DNA of 64,000 nt, taken from positions 23,617-87,616 of the forward strand of contig CAZUCA010000002.1 in the NCBI GenBank assembly GCA_964619125.1. Reading direction: 5' to 3'. This DNA is from Owenweeksia sp964619125. GTDB taxonomy: Bacteria > Bacteroidota > Bacteroidia > Flavobacteriales > Schleiferiaceae. The notes below the pieces were generated by a model. It searched no databases. It had not been told where the DNA came from and saw only the letters and a program-made list of their open reading frames with translations. Both the position numbers and the translations under genes were made by a program. Positions 1-7,444 of this stretch are shown piece by piece (the stretch's first letter is position 1; each line of letters begins with the position of its first letter).

Positions 1-300
1 TGTAATTACCCCTTGGAGGAGCCTATCCCCATGCAATTCCGGCACACTGCCAAAATAAAAGCGACTGCGCAGGAACTGCTGCGAGCAGCGGTAAAGAATT
101 GGGCCGCTTTAAAAAATACCAGCCCCCAGGGGCTGCAACAAGCCTTCCTGCAACGTGAAGGCCTGCTTTACCTTCAGGACGATAAGCTGCTGATACGCAT
201 CGAACGGCAAACCCACGATATTCTCCTGGACCGGCTACCCTATGCCATCGGCATTTTCAGACTACCCTGGCTCAATACGATGGTACACGTGGAGTGGTAA
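1..300 (+). CDS. eCIS tape-measure-type protein, C-terminal fragment (5' end cut by window)
   Basis: The frame is open from base 1 to the TAA at 298-300, so this is the last 99 residues of a longer protein whose start lies outside the window. The C-terminal block (R-I-E-R-Q-T-H-D-I-L-L-D-R-L-P, then R-L-P-W-L and a terminal V-E-W) matches, from memory, the conserved tail of the large 'contractile injection system tape measure' proteins of Bacteroidota extracellular contractile injection systems. In that system the protein is thought to set tube length or occupy the tube lumen. The gene lies directly before the eCIS AAA+ ATPase, which supports the assignment. The TTG at 13 is an internal codon and should not be read as a start. 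Family assignment is by pattern and neighbour, not by a search. Confidence 0.72.
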   Translation, partial: CNYPLEEPIPMQFRHTAKIKATAQELLRAAVKNWAALKNTSPQGLQQAFLQREGLLYLQDDKLLIRIERQTHDILLDRLPYAIGIFRLPWLNTMVHVEW

Positions 301-302
301 TA

Positions 303-1682
303 ATGGAAAAAAAAGTACAAAATAGCGCCCCGGACACGGTCAGCAATAAAGCCACGGAAAATGCCCAAATGCTGGCAGTGGAAATTGAATGGTTTCAGCA
401 GGTGCTTGACATCAGATTAAATAATGGCTTTAATAATAAGCTTACAAGTATTTGGCAGCTAAAGCCTCCTGCCACCAAAGACAAACAGTCCCTTTATGCC
501 AGCTTCGTTGAGTATTACGGGCTGGGCCAACCCGAGCGATTAATTTTAATCTTAGCTCTGCTGCCTTACGTACGCCCGGAAGTACTGGACGTATTTTTTA
601 AGAAAAGAGAAGGAAACGAAAGGGGCACCACCGAGTTTGGGGGTTTAAAGGGCCAAAGTCATGGCGGCTTTATCCCTACCGGTGAGACCGCCCTTTTCCT
701 CTTAGCCGGCAGCGATCTCAACCAGCGCTTTTATTACCAGGACCTCTTTGCACGCGATCACCTCTTCGCCAGGCATCGCATACTAAAGCTGGAACCACCC
801 GCCCCCGGCGAGCCCTTTCTCAGCGGCGCCCTCAAGCTGGCGCGCGAATACGTGGATTACTTCACCAGCGGTGAAATGCACAAGCCCGATTTCAGTCCCG
901 ACTTCCCGGCTAAGCTTTTGATCACCCAACTGGAATGGGAAGACCTGATCCTCGAAAAGCGGGTGTTAAAGGAATTGGAAGAGTTGCAAACCTGGCTGGA
1001 ACACGGTCACACCCTGATGGAGGACTGGGCGCTTGGGCGGAAGCTGAGGCCGGGATATCGAGCTTTATTCCACGGCCCACCCGGCACTGGTAAAACCATG
1101 ACCGCCAGCTTGTTGGGTAAAGCTACCGGTCGGGATGTGTATCGCATCGACCTTTCTACCGTGGTTTCGAAGTACATCGGTGAAACCGAGAAAAATCTGG
1201 CCAAAATATTTGACCAGGCCGAAAGCAAGGGCTGGATCCTGTTTTTTGACGAGGCGGATGCCCTTTTTGGCAAGCGCACCAAGGTGGAGGATGCCCACGA
1301 CAAGTATGCGAACCAGGAAGTGAGTTACCTGCTACAGCGCATCGAGGATTTTGACGGAATTGTAATCCTCGCCTCCAATATGAGGAGTAACCTCGACGAT
1401 GCATTTGTACGGCGCTTTGAATCGATAGTGAACTTTCCCATGCCCAGGCCAACGGAAAGACTGCGACTGTGGGAGGAGGGCTTTTCAAAAAAGAGTAAAT
1501 TAGAGAAAGGTCTTAAACTCGAGCAAATTGCCGAGGCACACGAGATGAGCGGCGGAGCCATTATGAACGTAATCCGCTATTGCTCGCTGAAGGCCCTGAA
1601 CCGTAAGTCTAGGGTGATCAGGGCAGAAGATATCCGGGATGGAATCCGCAAGGAATTCCAAAAAGAAGGTAAAACCATTTAG
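303..1682 (+). CDS. eCIS-associated AAA+ ATPase (Afp15/PVC15 type)
   Basis: A 459-residue protein with an N-terminal non-ATPase region (about residues 1-230) followed by one AAA+ module. Visible motifs are Walker A GPPGTGKT (about 258-265), Walker B ILFFDEADALFG (about 312-323), a sensor-1-like ILASN and an arginine-finger region FVRRFE. Single-module AAA+ proteins of this layout are a core part of extracellular contractile injection system operons, where they act in the cytoplasm during assembly or cargo loading. The ATG at 303 follows the upstream stop by 2 nt. A GTG at 294 in the same frame would overlap the preceding gene and is less likely. The next gene begins 11 nt downstream, so all of these are probably one transcript. 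Confidence 0.85.
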   Translation: MEKKVQNSAPDTVSNKATENAQMLAVEIEWFQQVLDIRLNNGFNNKLTSIWQLKPPATKDKQSLYASFVEYYGLGQPERLILILALLPYVRPEVLDVFFKKREGNERGTTEFGGLKGQSHGGFIPTGETALFLLAGSDLNQRFYYQDLFARDHLFARHRILKLEPPAPGEPFLSGALKLAREYVDYFTSGEMHKPDFSPDFPAKLLITQLEWEDLILEKRVLKELEELQTWLEHGHTLMEDWALGRKLRPGYRALFHGPPGTGKTMTASLLGKATGRDVYRIDLSTVVSKYIGETEKNLAKIFDQAESKGWILFFDEADALFGKRTKVEDAHDKYANQEVSYLLQRIEDFDGIVILASNMRSNLDDAFVRRFESIVNFPMPRPTERLRLWEEGFSKKSKLEKGLKLEQIAEAHEMSGGAIMNVIRYCSLKALNRKSRVIRAEDIRDGIRKEFQKEGKTI

Positions 1683-1693
1683 ACCACATTGCC

Positions 1694-2419
1694 ATGAGAG
1701 CTCTGGCCAGTATTTCACCCACCCCATCACGCGCTGCCGCCGGGCACCTTCAGGCCAAATGCGCCGAATGCGAAAAAGAGGAAAAGGCCCAAAAACAAAA
1801 ACGGGAAGAAACTTTACAAAAACAGGAAGAAGAGGAAGAAGATATTATTCAGGCGAAGCGAAGGATTGCCCCCTCCAAAGCAGGACAAAAACCCTGGCTG
1901 GCGACAAAGCTGGCCCCAGCCACCAACTCCCGGCATAAGCCTGCAGCTAAGGCTACCCTAGCTACTTCATCCTTAAAAATTGCCCATAAGCGCCCCGCCA
2001 TCCAAAATCGAGCGCCTGGCAAAGCGCCTGCCAAGGATCGCGACTGTTGTGCGGAATCGAAAACCGCCAATCTCGACAACGGTGACGTAGCGGGGGTGAT
2101 CTGCTGTGACAAAAAGAAACACGCCTGCCTGTGGATCTCCGGTGGGGCTACCGGGGCTACCGACCCCGATGCCGTGAAAATAATTGACGCCTGTGGCATC
2201 GTGCATGAGGAAAACCACTTCGATGATATTGACTGCCCCGATGGCAAAGGACCTGACCGCCCCAATTTCAAGGCCGGAAAGGATGCCGCCGCAGAAGAGA
2301 AAAAATCCTACCAGGCCGAGCAAAAATGTCTGGAAGGCAAGCTGGCGGATTGCGGTAAGAATGCCAGCTGCACCAAAGAGGTGAAGGCAGAGTTAAAACA
2401 CGTTAAAAGTTTAGCCTGA
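1694..2419 (+). CDS. putative eCIS cargo with HEENH zincin-like C-terminal domain
   Basis: A 241-residue protein with three visible parts. Residues 1-70 hold a C23-x-x-C26 element in a highly charged Glu/Lys stretch, ending in K66-P-W. Residues 70-115 are a basic Ala/Lys/Pro-rich linker. Residues 115-241 are Cys-rich and contain H171-E-E-N-H175, followed by an acidic segment and a helix with spaced Cys residues. HExxH is the zinc-binding motif of zincin metallopeptidases, and small Cys-containing HExxH domains of this look occur at the C-terminus of polymorphic toxins. The N-terminal CxEC/KPW element closely resembles one in the DUF4157 protein at 2673-4589, which suggests a shared loading or sorting segment. 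No signal peptide is visible. Role as an injected effector is inferred from position and modularity. Confidence 0.6.
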   Translation: MRALASISPTPSRAAAGHLQAKCAECEKEEKAQKQKREETLQKQEEEEEDIIQAKRRIAPSKAGQKPWLATKLAPATNSRHKPAAKATLATSSLKIAHKRPAIQNRAPGKAPAKDRDCCAESKTANLDNGDVAGVICCDKKKHACLWISGGATGATDPDAVKIIDACGIVHEENHFDDIDCPDGKGPDRPNFKAGKDAAAEEKKSYQAEQKCLEGKLADCGKNASCTKEVKAELKHVKSLA

Positions 2420-2422
2420 GCC

Positions 2423-2656
2423 ATGAGCGAGGATCAACATAAAAGAGCCTTGAGCCTCCAGGACGCTACTGAAGTTGCCCTGAAAAAAGTGGAGCAGGAA
2501 GAAGGCTGGGCTCCTGCCCAGATGATAGGTGAAGGAAAAACGACCAATGACAGCTTTGAGATCACCGTATGGAAAACCCCTAAAACACCGGGTGGCTTTC
2601 GCCTGGTAGTGGTTTCAGCGGGAGGGAAAGTGACGGCCTATTATCGGGGTAAGTAA
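2423..2656 (+). CDS. small protein, PepSY/NTF2-immunity-like, between two eCIS cargo genes
   Basis: A 77-residue protein with no signal peptide, no cysteines and no membrane segment. It starts 3 nt after the preceding stop and ends 16 nt before the DUF4157 gene. The pattern is an N-terminal helix (L-Q-D-A-T-E-V-A-L-K-K-V), then a central strand pair, then G-G-F-R-L-V-V-V-S-A-G-G-K-V-T-A-Y-Y. A helix followed by strands ending in a G-G-K-hydrophobic run is reminiscent of PepSY-like or NTF2-fold immunity domains. I do not recognise the family with certainty. Because it sits between two putative toxins it could be an immunity protein, a chaperone or a cargo adaptor; nothing in the sequence decides among these. 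Confidence 0.55.
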   Translation: MSEDQHKRALSLQDATEVALKKVEQEEGWAPAQMIGEGKTTNDSFEITVWKTPKTPGGFRLVVVSAGGKVTAYYRGK

Positions 2657-2672
2657 AACTGACTACACAAGC

Positions 2673-4589
2673 ATGCATAGTAGCAAACCACAAAAGACTC
2701 ACACCACCAGCCATGAAAGCCGGGCAGCCGCAGCTGCGGATAAGGAGGCCCGGCAGCTTTTACAAAAGCAGGAGGAAGGCGTGCCCTCACCCGACCCTGA
2801 TCCTGGACCCCCAGTGTCCCCCTATTTCGGCGATGAATACAATTTCGCTGACCCCTCATCCCAAATTGACTGGTTTGGTATGAGCAGCCCCTATTTTAAC
2901 CGGGGCATTCCCTGGCAGCGCATGGGCGATACAGAGGCCATTAACCAGCAATGGATGCAAACCTACCAGTTGGGACAGATGATGGGCCTCGGTGGCGATT
3001 TCTCGAGCTGGATGTCGAATACCCTTACCCCAAAGGCTATTGACAATGCCCTGAAACACGACAACCCTACCCACAGCGAACAGATAGACTACGAAATGGG
3101 CGGTGCCCCCATTATGCTGCCGATACCGGGTATGCATTTCAAACTCAAAATGGGCAGCAGCAACGACCGCTTCGAAAAAGAGGCGGACGAGGTCTCCGAA
3201 AAAGTGATGCGCATGACTGAACCTGCACTACAGCCTAAGTGCAAGGAATGTGAGGAAGAAGAAAAGGCACAAGCCAAACCGCTGATTCTGGCCAAAAGTA
3301 ACCCTGACAGTGGCGAAACCGAGGTGAAGCCCTGGATTGCCAGCCGGATCAATCAAAGCAAGGGCCAGGGCAATGCCCTACCCGAAAATACCCGCAGTTT
3401 TATGGAAAATCGCATGGGTGCCGACCTGAGCAAGGTGCGGATTCATCATTCGTCACCGGCCGTGCAGATGAATAAGGAGCTGAACGCCCGTGCTTTTACC
3501 GTGGGCAGTGATATCTTCTTTAATGAAGGCGAGTACCAGCCCGGGAGTTACGAAGGCAAAAAACTACTGGCCCACGAGCTGGCCCACACCATGCAACAAG
3601 GGGCGACATTGGAGAGCAACACCGCACAGCCCAGCTTGCAACGCAAGGAGATCGACTATAAACAACTCAGCTGGGCCGACTTTGAAGGTGCCGCGCCAAG
3701 GGGGTCTTCCAACGAGGCCTTTACCTCCAGCAACCTTAAGGATCCGGAGTTGGACAAAATAAAACCCAAGGAGACCAGCTTTAGTGAAATTGGCAGTTGT
3801 GAGGGCGACAAACCCCGCTTCAAAGCCAAAATTGAGTATGATCCCGACCGCTTTGTAGTGAAAGCCACTTTCAACACCACCACATCCTGGAAGCAAAGCT
3901 GGACCGCAGACAAGGATGTCCAGGAAGCCCGCTGTAAAAGCAAGCTGGTAAACCCCTGTAACAGTGCCATGACCAAGAGTTCCAAGGAAGGTGCCGTTGC
4001 CCAGGTTAAAGCCTGTAAAGAAGCTGCCGCCGAGCTTAAGGACAAAGAGTACCTGACTTTTGAATGTGGGGGCAAGCAGGTAAAAGTGACCAAAGCAGCG
4101 GAATGCGACCCCTTGAAAGAGTGCTTTGAAAAGGCACTGCTTAAAACCGGTACCTGGGAGTACAAGGCCCACACTGGCGCCACCGTTAGCGCCACCGGCA
4201 AAGACGATTGCGACGACAAGGTGCTGAAGGAGTGTAAGACCTCGCTAATGCCCGCCCTGAGTGCTGACCTACTCTCCCACGAGCAGGGCCACCTGGACAT
4301 TACCCAGCGCCTGGCCGAACAGATTCAAAAAGACCTGAGGGAGAAGGCGAAGGAAATGACCACCGAAGCCGAAGGCTGCAGTAAGGAAGAGGCGGAAGCC
4401 AATGCCAGGAAAGCGCTTAAAGCCAAAAAGCCCCTGCAATCATTTAAGAAGATCTGGCAGGATGGTAAAAAGAAGCTCAAGACAGTGCAAACCACCTACG
4501 ATAGTAAAACGCAGCACAGCGTGGAGCACGACGTGCAGCAGGACTGGAACGTAAAGATCGCCAAGGGGGAGTTTGATGAGGATGAGTAG
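2673..4589 (+). CDS. DUF4157 protein with second, DUF922-like zincin domain; putative eCIS effector
   Basis: A 638-residue protein, probably cargo of the adjacent contractile injection system. Residues 1-150 are Gly/Pro/Met-rich and of low complexity. Residues 155-200 contain the D-R-F-E-K-E-A-D-E-V segment typical upstream of DUF4157, then C190-x-x-C193. Residues 218-320 are the DUF4157 core, with S-F-M-E-N-R-M-G, V-R-I-H-H and the zinc motif H301-E-L-A-H305. From about residue 330 the sequence K-Q-L-S-W-A-D-F-E-G and a later H536-E-Q-G-H540-L-D-I match DUF922, a predicted zinc peptidase of Bacteroidota. Thus two separate HExxH motifs lie in one chain. DUF4157 is among the domains most often linked to eCIS loci. 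The C-terminal domain may be the active toxin and DUF4157 a processing or loading module; that division is inference. The convergent kinase gene ends 4 nt away. Confidence 0.8.
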   Translation: MHSSKPQKTHTTSHESRAAAAADKEARQLLQKQEEGVPSPDPDPGPPVSPYFGDEYNFADPSSQIDWFGMSSPYFNRGIPWQRMGDTEAINQQWMQTYQLGQMMGLGGDFSSWMSNTLTPKAIDNALKHDNPTHSEQIDYEMGGAPIMLPIPGMHFKLKMGSSNDRFEKEADEVSEKVMRMTEPALQPKCKECEEEEKAQAKPLILAKSNPDSGETEVKPWIASRINQSKGQGNALPENTRSFMENRMGADLSKVRIHHSSPAVQMNKELNARAFTVGSDIFFNEGEYQPGSYEGKKLLAHELAHTMQQGATLESNTAQPSLQRKEIDYKQLSWADFEGAAPRGSSNEAFTSSNLKDPELDKIKPKETSFSEIGSCEGDKPRFKAKIEYDPDRFVVKATFNTTTSWKQSWTADKDVQEARCKSKLVNPCNSAMTKSSKEGAVAQVKACKEAAAELKDKEYLTFECGGKQVKVTKAAECDPLKECFEKALLKTGTWEYKAHTGATVSATGKDDCDDKVLKECKTSLMPALSADLLSHEQGHLDITQRLAEQIQKDLREKAKEMTTEAEGCSKEEAEANARKALKAKKPLQSFKKIWQDGKKKLKTVQTTYDSKTQHSVEHDVQQDWNVKIAKGEFDEDE

Positions 4590-4593
4590 CCAG

Positions 4594-6591
4594 CTAGGCC
4601 GCCGGCAGCCATACCCTGAACGTGGTACCCTTGTTCTGTTCGCTTTCCACCGCAATGGAACCCCGGTTTTCGCGCAGAAACTCGGCCACGATAATCATTC
4701 CCAGGCCGGTCCCTTTTTCGTTTAGGGTTCCCGGGGTGGAAAAGTGCCTTTGGGGATCAAATAGCATTGACACTTCTTCCTTGCTCATTCCTTTTCCTTC
4801 ATCCTTAACCGCTATTTCCACTTTACCATCCTTTACGCCCACCGCCACTTCTATCACACCGCCGGGCGGTGAAAACTTAATGGCATTACCAAGAAGATTA
4901 CGGAGGATGATCCCGAGGTGATTGGGATCAACAATAAGGTTGGTACCGGGCGCCACATTAACCCCAAGCTTGAGCTTTTTACCGTCAATACCTGGCTGCA
5001 ATTCGGTGATGAGCTTATTCAGCACATGGTTTACTTCCACGCGCTCAAATTCTGTCTGGAGATTCATAAACTGCGACTTACTCCACATCAGCAGGTTGTT
5101 CATAGAAAAAAGGGTAACCCGGGTTGACTCCCGGATGCTATTCACCACCTCTTTCATGGTTTTATCAAGGAAGGGGTTATCCTCCAAAATTTGCAGGAAG
5201 CTGGCCACCTGGTTAAAGGGCTCTTTGAGGTCGTGGCTGATGATGGAGAAGAGCTTATCCTTACCCTTGTTGATACGGGTCAGCTCACGGTTACGCTTTT
5301 CCAATTCCCGGCTCTTATCGTCGAGCATTTTTTGCTTCAACCCCAGGGCAACCGCCGCCTCTTTACGGCTGCGCAGGTTGCGTACCATCTGAAAAATGAT
5401 CACCATACAAAAGACCAGGGCCAGCGAAACTGTGATCAGCACCACCTTACCTTTAGAGTATTCGGCCTTGAGCAGCCTGGCCTCAGCGGCCAGTAGCTCA
5501 TTCTGCTGTTCACTGATGCGATTTTGTGATCGCAGTAGCTGTTCGTTAATCCTGAAACCCTGCAATGAGTCCTTGGCGTCGGTATATTCGCGAAACACCC
5601 GCATGGCCTGCTGGTACTCCCCCTCTTTTTCGAGGATCTCGGCGTAAACGGCGCTGGCATTTTGGCGCAACAGCAGGTTACCCTGTTCAACCGAACTTTT
5701 ATAGGCAGCACCAGCCAGTGCAGAAGCCTTGCGCAAATCATTATTACGGAGGTAAGCCCCGGCCAGGTGTGCCTGGGCGTTGGCGATAAGGTAGGGGTCT
5801 TCGTACCGCAGCGCAATTTGATAAGCAGAGTCCAATAAAAGCTCGGCCCGGGATGATTCATGGAGCGCGAGGCTCACCAAACCCAGATTTTCATAGGCAA
5901 AAACCTGCTCCACTTTATCGTGATCTGTGCGTGCCCCGGCCAGCGCTTCGCGAGCCAATGACCATGCCTCCCTAAATTGCTGCTTACCCAGCGCCAGCCG
6001 TGCTCTTAGGTTGAGTATGGCCGGCTTCAGGTACTCGATTTGATGCTCTTCTACCACCTGCGACGAACGCTTGATATAACTTTCGAAGTAATCAAGGTTC
6101 TGCAAATCCATAAATATGTGAGCGATATTGTAGTACAGACAGGCCCGGTCCACGGGGTAGCTGTCATATTGCCGAAAAAGCGTTTCCGCCAGTTCATAAT
6201 AATCGAGGCACTTTTTATAATCACCACGATCGCCATGCACACTTCCCAAAAGCATGTAGGCACCGCCGACAAACTCCGGCAAATCTTCCTTTTGGTAAAT
6301 TTCAAGGCTTTTGTGAATATAGTGGAGAGCCTGATCGAGATCATTGTGATAATAGTAGGCCTGCCCAATAAATTCATAGCCCCGGGCCGTTAGGTAGTTA
6401 TCAGCCGAATCAAGGCCGAGTGTCAACAGCTTCCTGCCTAAAGCGAGGGCAGAATCGGTGTTTGATAACAACACTTCATCGTAATCTGCTTCTATTGAAT
6501 TAGCCTGTTCAGTGAGAGTAGACTGGGCCGAAACCCAGAAGCTAAGGGACAGCAAAGCCCAGGAAAAGGCTGCTTTTCGAGTAGAGGTCAA
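4594..6591 (-). CDS. TPR-containing membrane sensor histidine kinase
   Basis: A 665-residue protein. Residues 1-22 are a signal peptide ending in S-A-Q. Residues 30-340 are helical repeats of TPR type (G-Q-A-Y-Y-Y-H-N-D-L-D-Q-A-L and similar) that would lie in the periplasm. A single membrane segment follows at about 383-403, then a coiled coil, then a kinase core. Phosphoacceptor H453 lies in S-H-D-L-K-E-P. The N box is L-L-G-N-A-I-K-F-S-P (about 566-575), and the G boxes are D-E-G-K-G-M and G-T-G-L-G-M. All residues needed for ATP binding and autophosphorylation appear present. No response regulator lies beside it, so it is an orphan kinase here. Its end is 4 nt from the eCIS cargo gene but on the opposite strand, so co-regulation cannot be assumed. 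Confidence 0.9.
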   Translation of the reverse strand: MTSTRKAAFSWALLSLSFWVSAQSTLTEQANSIEADYDEVLLSNTDSALALGRKLLTLGLDSADNYLTARGYEFIGQAYYYHNDLDQALHYIHKSLEIYQKEDLPEFVGGAYMLLGSVHGDRGDYKKCLDYYELAETLFRQYDSYPVDRACLYYNIAHIFMDLQNLDYFESYIKRSSQVVEEHQIEYLKPAILNLRARLALGKQQFREAWSLAREALAGARTDHDKVEQVFAYENLGLVSLALHESSRAELLLDSAYQIALRYEDPYLIANAQAHLAGAYLRNNDLRKASALAGAAYKSSVEQGNLLLRQNASAVYAEILEKEGEYQQAMRVFREYTDAKDSLQGFRINEQLLRSQNRISEQQNELLAAEARLLKAEYSKGKVVLITVSLALVFCMVIIFQMVRNLRSRKEAAVALGLKQKMLDDKSRELEKRNRELTRINKGKDKLFSIISHDLKEPFNQVASFLQILEDNPFLDKTMKEVVNSIRESTRVTLFSMNNLLMWSKSQFMNLQTEFERVEVNHVLNKLITELQPGIDGKKLKLGVNVAPGTNLIVDPNHLGIILRNLLGNAIKFSPPGGVIEVAVGVKDGKVEIAVKDEGKGMSKEEVSMLFDPQRHFSTPGTLNEKGTGLGMIIVAEFLRENRGSIAVESEQNKGTTFRVWLPAA

Positions 6592-6715
6592 TTAGAGTTA
6601 GGTTAAGGTTTCAGAAGGGAAAATACAAAAAACTCATTTTATCGGTTTTTCCTCCGCAATAAAGGGCCTCTGCGCGAGAGCCTTTAAACCAAACGGATAC
6701 CAGCCCGGGTCAGTT

Positions 6716-7387
6716 TCACTCTTCTACAAATTCACTCACCTCGTCCAGGCTTTTGCGTGCCAGCTTTGGCACCATTGCATCGCCGGCCGGGTAGCCAACC
6801 GGAAGCAGTAAAAACGGTTTCTCATTGGCCGGACGCTTTAGAATTTCCGTCAAAAAATTCATAGGGCTGGGAGTATGAGTAAGGGTAACCAGCCCGGCCT
6901 GATGAATGGCCGCGATAAGAAAGCCGCAAGCAATACCCACCGATTCCTGCACGTAGTAGTTTTTGCTTTTCCCTTGCGGAGAATCGTCGTAGGACTTTTT
7001 AAAAACCACAATCAACCAGGGGGCGACTTCCAAAAAGGGCTTGCGCCAATCGGTACCCAGGGGAGCGAGGTCCCGCAGCCACTCTTCAGTAGCGCGGTGC
7101 TCGTAAAATTCGCGTTCCTCAGTTTCAGCCGCCGCCCTGATCTTTGCCTTTATTGCCGGATTGGCCACTGCTACAAAAGTCCAGGGCTGCTTGTGGGCAC
7201 CGCTGGGAGCTGAAGAAGCAGTCATTATCAGGTTTTCTATCACCTCCCGGCTCACCGGGCGGTCACTGAAATCGCGACAGGAACGGCGTAAATCGAGCTC
7301 CTGATAAAACTGACGGCTACGGGCCAGCAGTTGCTCATCACTGCAATCGGGGCGTTGGTAAGCTATAAATCCGGGAGAATCGGGCAT
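6716..7387 (-). CDS. nitroreductase family FMN-dependent oxidoreductase
   Basis: A 223-residue protein of the FMN-dependent nitroreductase superfamily. The N-terminal R-R-S-C-R-D-F-S-D-R-P-V (FMN phosphate binding), A-P-S-G-A-H-K-Q-P-W-T-F, and a C-terminal V-G-Y-P-A motif are typical, and the overall look is close to the iodotyrosine-deiodinase-like branch. The likely activity is NAD(P)H-dependent two-electron reduction of a small aromatic or quinone; the substrate is unknown. I chose the ATG at 7387 because a perfect promoter box (TAAATTTG, minus strand, 7413-7406) lies between it and an in-frame GTG at 7423, so the GTG would be at or upstream of the -7 box. The downstream GpsA gene is separately placed, ending at 7445. 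Confidence 0.88.
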   Translation of the reverse strand: MPDSPGFIAYQRPDCSDEQLLARSRQFYQELDLRRSCRDFSDRPVSREVIENLIMTASSAPSGAHKQPWTFVAVANPAIKAKIRAAAETEEREFYEHRATEEWLRDLAPLGTDWRKPFLEVAPWLIVVFKKSYDDSPQGKSKNYYVQESVGIACGFLIAAIHQAGLVTLTHTPSPMNFLTEILKRPANEKPFLLLPVGYPAGDAMVPKLARKSLDEVSEFVEE

Positions 7388-7405
7388 GAGAAGGTGCTTT
7401 TGCCT

Positions 7406-7413
7406 CAAATTTA
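7406..7413 (-). promoter_or_regulatory. Bacteroidota-type -7 promoter box for the nitroreductase gene
   Basis: The minus strand reads TAAATTTG, a perfect match to TAnnTTTG. A TTG lies 23 nt upstream (7439-7437) and could be the -33 element. The box is 18 nt before the ATG at 7387, and it rules against the longer GTG start at 7423. Confidence 0.6.
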
Positions 7414-7444
7414 GCAAAGCCACTCAGATCTCATACCAACACCG

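Noticed and set aside
3564..4300. Minus-strand frames opposite the DUF4157/DUF922 gene, rich in Gly and Leu
   Set aside because: They are antisense to a protein with two HExxH motifs and continuous domain structure. No start or promoter supports them.
4594..6591. Histidine kinase as part of the eCIS system
   Set aside because: It is on the other strand, is not a known eCIS gene, and only proximity suggests a link.
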